From NCBI GenBank assembly GCA_950295325.1, contig OX485804.1, forward strand, positions 35,204,429 to 35,268,428: a stretch of DNA of 64,000 nt. The letters run 5' to 3'. Below, piece after piece: positions 60,701 through 64,000 of this stretch. Position 1 is the first letter of the stretch. Each line of letters begins with the position of its first letter. Made by a program: the position numbers and the translations under genes. The notes beneath the pieces were generated by a model. The model was not told the DNA's origin and searched no databases. It was given only the letters and a program-made list of their open reading frames with translations. This DNA comes from Polytrichum commune (taxonomy: Eukaryota > Streptophyta > Polytrichopsida > Polytrichales > Polytrichaceae).

Positions 60701-61515
60701 CTCAACTAAATGTATAATTTAGTATGACATTAAAATTAATGTGGCATGTTGATTAAAATGGCCTCCATGACTTCTCCTGTAGCAGCAAGTGTAACATGCC
60801 ACTTTCTCCAGTGGGTTGATTTCAAATAGTGTGGGCCAAATCAAATCATGTGTAGTGTAGTAGAGAGGACACCAACTGTGCATTGGTGTGAATGAGAGAC
60901 GCTTTGCCCTTGATCAAAGCCACAAACTCAAATGTAAACCCAGGGCAAGGCAGGTCAACGGACTTATGTGTAGTGGACACTATATATTTGATTTACTGCG
61001 GCAGTAAAAGTGACATGCCATGTGAATTAAAGTGGCCTCCATGACTTGACCTGTCATAGCAAGAGCCCATGTTCTCTAATTGCCACCTAGTGGTTGCAAA
61101 ATCTTTTACTTGAGTTTGATGATAAATAGTGTGGCCCATAATTAAATCATGTGTATAGTGCACACTTAACACATGATTTCGTGTGGCATTGAAATTGATG
61201 TGCCATGTTGATTGAAGCGGCCTCCAAGTTTTCACCTGCAGCAACAAGTGCCCCTTGCCACCTTCTGTGATTGCCACCCAGTGATTACAGGATCATTTAC
61301 GTGGGCCAATGATGGGTTGTGTGGACCACCATAAATTAGATGCAATATAGTGTAGTGACCAGGCCTCATGTTAGATTGCCATAACTTGGAGAAGCTTTAG
61401 CCAGATTCCAGTACTGAGAACCTTTTCTGTGATTTTTTTTCCTTTAACACAGGTAGCTATAAAGGGTGTGGCGGCATTGCTACGGAGATTCCCGTCGTTG
61501 GCGGACAAGTTCTGA
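57764..61515 (+). CDS. Chloroplast NTF2-like family protein, 5 exons
   Basis: Exons 57764-58150, 59043-59157, 60429-60510, 60624-60675 and 61453-61515 splice in correct phase to 232 residues. The N-terminus (MAALLQLPCGCFHV ... SSRLVFKPLSSRNPVQLRQR) is a Ser/Arg-rich chloroplast transit peptide to about residue 65. The NTF2-like (SnoaL-like) fold covers about 84-232: QAAELVQEFYDAVNRREC, IADLFAEDCVYEDLVFPKPF, AGVIWHLEWRGKQFPFSKGC, FYRCEIIDGKRQIKYGRD, ending AALLRRFPSLADKF. This matches plastid NTF2-family proteins of plants (Arabidopsis At1g71480-like). Their exact role is unknown to me; NTF2-like folds usually bind small ligands or dimerise. Introns carry a minisatellite, a MITE and a tandem repeat. 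The stop codon sits at the start of an 81-bp repeat array. Confidence 0.88.
58173..58346. repeat. 65-bp minisatellite in intron 1
   Basis: Units start with TTGGGTTTAGT at 58171, 58236 and 58301, an exact 65-bp period, with about 2.7 copies. Non-coding, inside intron 1 of the NTF2-like gene. Confidence 0.9.
59235..59699. mobile_element. PIF/Harbinger-like MITE, family A, in intron 2
   Basis: Left end AGGCTACTTTACACTATGG, right end (reverse complement) GGGGGCACATTGCACTGGG. The body matches the other family A copies (GTGACCATGAAATTATGAGG; CATGGTCTCCCGGTTTTG). The target duplication is not clear. It lies in intron 2 of the NTF2-like gene. Confidence 0.75.
60733..61345. repeat. Degenerate tandem repeat in intron 4
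   Basis: The motif ATGTTGATTAAAATGGCCTC (or variants) occurs near 60747, 61021 and 61206. It is followed each time by AGTAGCAAGTG-like, TTGCCACCYAGTG-like and GTGTGGNCCA words. Spacings are 274 and 185 bp. This old, uneven tandem array has no coding capacity. Confidence 0.7.
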
Positions 61516-61908
61516 AGTTTGTGAGATCTCTAATTATCAGTAGCTTCTTAACAGATTGTATAGGATTTCTAGCTCTTATAAAGGGATACATTCTGAAGTT
61601 TGTGAGATCTCAAATTATCAGTGGCTTCTCAACAGATTGTATAGGATTTCTAGCTCTTATAAAGGGATACATTCTGAAGTTTGTGAGATCTCCAATTATC
61701 AGTGGCTTCTCAACAGATTGTATAGGATTTCTAGCTCTTATAAAGGGATACATTCTGAAGGTTGTGAGATCTCTAATTATCAGTAGCTTCTCAACAGGTT
61801 GTATAGGATTTATAGCTCTTATTAAGGGATACATTCTGAAGTTTGTGAGATCTCTAATTATCAGTAGCTTCTCAACAGATTGTATAGGATTTCTAGCTCT
61901 TATAAAGG
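61512..61908. repeat. 81-bp tandem repeat array, five copies, overlapping the stop codon
   Basis: Units begin CTGAAGTTTGTGAGATCT at 61512, 61593, 61674, 61755 and 61836, an exact 81-bp period with few differences. The first unit contains the NTF2-like gene's TGA (61513-61515). Since 81 is 27 codons, another frame stays open across the array (61521-62036, about 171 codons with a hydrophobic 27-residue period), and the opposite strand is open too. The gene's own frame stops in unit 1, so the array is taken as 3' untranslated sequence. Confidence 0.92.
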
Positions 61909-62189
61909 GTGGCCCAACCCAATGTGAGATTGGTTTTTTTTCTATGGGGGCACAAGAAGCCGAGAGAACAACAATCCCCTATCTGTTATCGAACCACAGG
62001 AGGAAGAGCTACCTGCAGAGACCCACCTGTGGATAGTTTTCCATACCAAGTAAAGGAAATAGATCCCAAGTAGGTTAGTCATTGCAACACTCATATGCTT
62101 AAGAATTGGAGGGTGGTTGTGTGCACATATATAACATAGCAACCTTCTTTTAAAAAGGGCGGTTTTCTCCTTCGCACTACACATGTTTA

Positions 62190-62795
62190 TGGTATTTAGT
62201 GTCACATGCATAGTATTGTCAATTACCCTCTTTTGAGGCATATGCTAGGTTACACTATTGATCAACAACTTCACCATTAATGTCACTTCATGACAATTGG
62301 CATTCAGGTGTGTTTTAACTACTATCTTGGCATGAGTATGTTTGATAGTGTACATAATGAGGTGCATCCCTATGTTACATAATGGTCTACAAGTTGACTA
62401 CACTAAATATACCAATTAATGACTCTGGGAAATTATTGAAGGTGATACTAAATTCCTTTATGCTATGAACTTAGTGCCACCAAAAGATCTAGGAGGCATT
62501 TTTCATCCCGACACTTGGCATTATTGGTTGAAAGTGCTAGCACTTGCACTATTCACTAACAAGCGTGTGGCTCGCGCTAATGATCTTGAAATCTATGGTA
62601 AATGAGCATGTATTCATGGATTTAGTCACTCAGTCAAAATTTCAGCCCTTAGTAACTTTGGGATTTTGCTAGATTGTGCGTGTGACTTGAATTAGTACCA
62701 CCCTGACTAATTGGTATATTTAGTATATTGTATGTCTATGACACTTGGCATTAGTATGCTTGAGAATATTCTCTTCTTGCATACTAAATACTAAA
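62190..62795. repeat. Dispersed repeat R45, second copy
   Basis: TATTTAGTGTCACATGCATAG, GAGGCATATGCTAGGTTACA and CAACAACTTCACCATTAATG match 45540-45640. GACACTTGGCATTAGTATGC and TTCTTGCATACTAAATACT (62738-62790) match the tandem units at 45780-45900. Divergence is high. Non-coding. Confidence 0.65.
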
Positions 62796-64000
62796 ATGTG
62801 TTATTGGCATGAAGTAGTAGTGCCTTGATAGGGGTCCCACCTGTGAAGACTTAACACTAGAATTAAAATTATAGACTCCAAATTAGTTTAGTTAAATTAG
62901 GTTGGGATGAATTGGCCATAAACCTATATTGAGGGGAAATTGAGAAAAGCAAGTGCACCTAGTTTTGTTTGTGACCGATTGTGGATGCTTGGAAATTAAG
63001 AATATAGTGGACACAAAGCATATGGTAAATGGTCCCCCAAAAAAACCAAGTGTTGACATAGGATGACTTATGTGCACACATTGCTCATTCATCGTGTAGC
63101 ACACCATGGCATAAATAAGTGAGTGGAGGCTCCAACATATGTAAATTTTAAAGCTTCAATGAACTATATATAAGGCATTGGTAGCAAGCATGGCATGTAA
63201 CTTGTGGTCCCACATTCTCACAATCATGAGGCGCCAAGTAAGATTATAATAGGCTATTCAAGAAGATTTTATCCCATGCAAAAGGTGGGCATGATCAAAA
63301 TGGGTAGCACAAATGAATGCCCCCATGTGACCACAATGGGTCATGGAAGTTTTCACTCAGTAAATTCCGTAAGGAATTAAGATGTGATTCAAGAATAAAT
63401 TTGAGTTGCATAGCATCCGAACCCACTTTGAATTCCTAATCCAATGATATAATTAGCACTGATATAAATCGGATCGCTCTAAATACCCAAACTCACCAAA
63501 GTGTACACGGTTACCTTAGACTTTATATTACTAGACTCCCAAACATACCTAGTTGCCATGTGCCTTGTATTATTTCATACAGTTTGTTGTAGAACAACTA
63601 CACAGTACACCGCCATGACATAGAATGGTCTCTAAGGCATATGGGTCTTAAGTGGCTCATTTCTTGATTGGACCCCTATATTTGATTGGTATGTGGTTCA
63701 GCGAGGATCAAGACCAAACATCATACATACACATGTACCAAAGAGATTGGCCTACGTCTCCAAATATTAATAACTACTCTACACTCAATTGTGAACAGTG
63801 CATACAAATGGGATGACCTTATGTATCCACTTAAAGAAACCAATAGACATGTGCTTCCGATAACCATACTAAAGCAGAGGAGGTCCGATTGTTGCAGATG
63901 TTTCATTGTAGATTCGCTGATGCAACACGAGTTTTGTTGTGTAAATCTAATCGGTAAAAGTTGGAGAACATGAAAAATGGACCAAATAACACCCACATGC
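62796..64000. other. No recognisable gene
   Basis: AT-rich sequence; short frames such as 62892-63107 (minus) and 63686-63973 (plus) have no domain features. No RNA gene or repeat could be supported. Confidence 0.4.

Noticed and set aside
61512-61908. CRISPR-like array
   Set aside because: The repeats are directly abutting with no unique spacers, and the genome is a plant's.
61521-62036. 171-codon frame through the 81-bp repeats, as a gene
   Set aside because: Its openness follows from the 27-codon repeat period; the NTF2-like frame ends by TGA in the first unit.

Overview
This is nuclear DNA from a land plant. The genes are split by many GT..AG introns, and two products start with plastid-transit-like leaders. 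One gene is a plant-type U-box/ARM-repeat protein and another a plastid NTF2-like protein. The spaces between genes are full of MITEs, fold-back elements, pogo-like elements and eroded retroelements. I cannot name the species. The LINE remnant (RNase H followed by a nuclease-like tail) and the unfamiliar WD40 gene make me lean weakly towards a non-seed plant, but this is not proven.

Layout. 1-1448: 3'-truncated hAT-type (ZNF862/C17orf113-like) transposase gene, minus strand. 2.1-5.2 kb: a 204-bp tandem duplication, a minisatellite and PIF/Harbinger-like MITEs. 7.7-11.3 kb: remnant of a Ty3/gypsy element, with LTR-like repeats flanking a broken minus-strand integrase. 8.5-9.2, 11.5-12.5 and 15.2-16.0 kb: pogo/Tigger-like elements, one still carrying a transposase tail. 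14.2-15.2 kb: a GC-rich duplicated unit with a hairpin insertion in one copy. 18.3-20.2 kb: a giant fold-back element with a MITE nested in one arm. 22.3-33.3 kb: 16-exon U-box/ARM gene. 37.0-44.4 kb: 8-exon gene for a large WD40 plus Cys/His-rich protein I do not recognise. 45.5-53.2 kb: dispersed repeats, a MITE, a LINE 3' remnant, and a second, almost perfect fold-back element with a 9-bp target duplication. 54.0-56.1 kb: 4-exon small plastid-targeted protein of unknown function. 57.8-61.5 kb: 5-exon plastid NTF2-like protein whose stop codon lies in the first of five 81-bp tandem repeats. 62.2-64 kb: a dispersed repeat, then nothing recognisable.

The four main genes are all on the plus strand and look independent, as is usual in plants. 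They share no obvious pathway, although the last two probably both encode plastid proteins. The same MITE family sits in an intron of each of these two genes and inside one fold-back element. Exon boundaries come from reading frame, phase and splice consensus by eye, without transcript support. The least certain junctions are stated in each entry.
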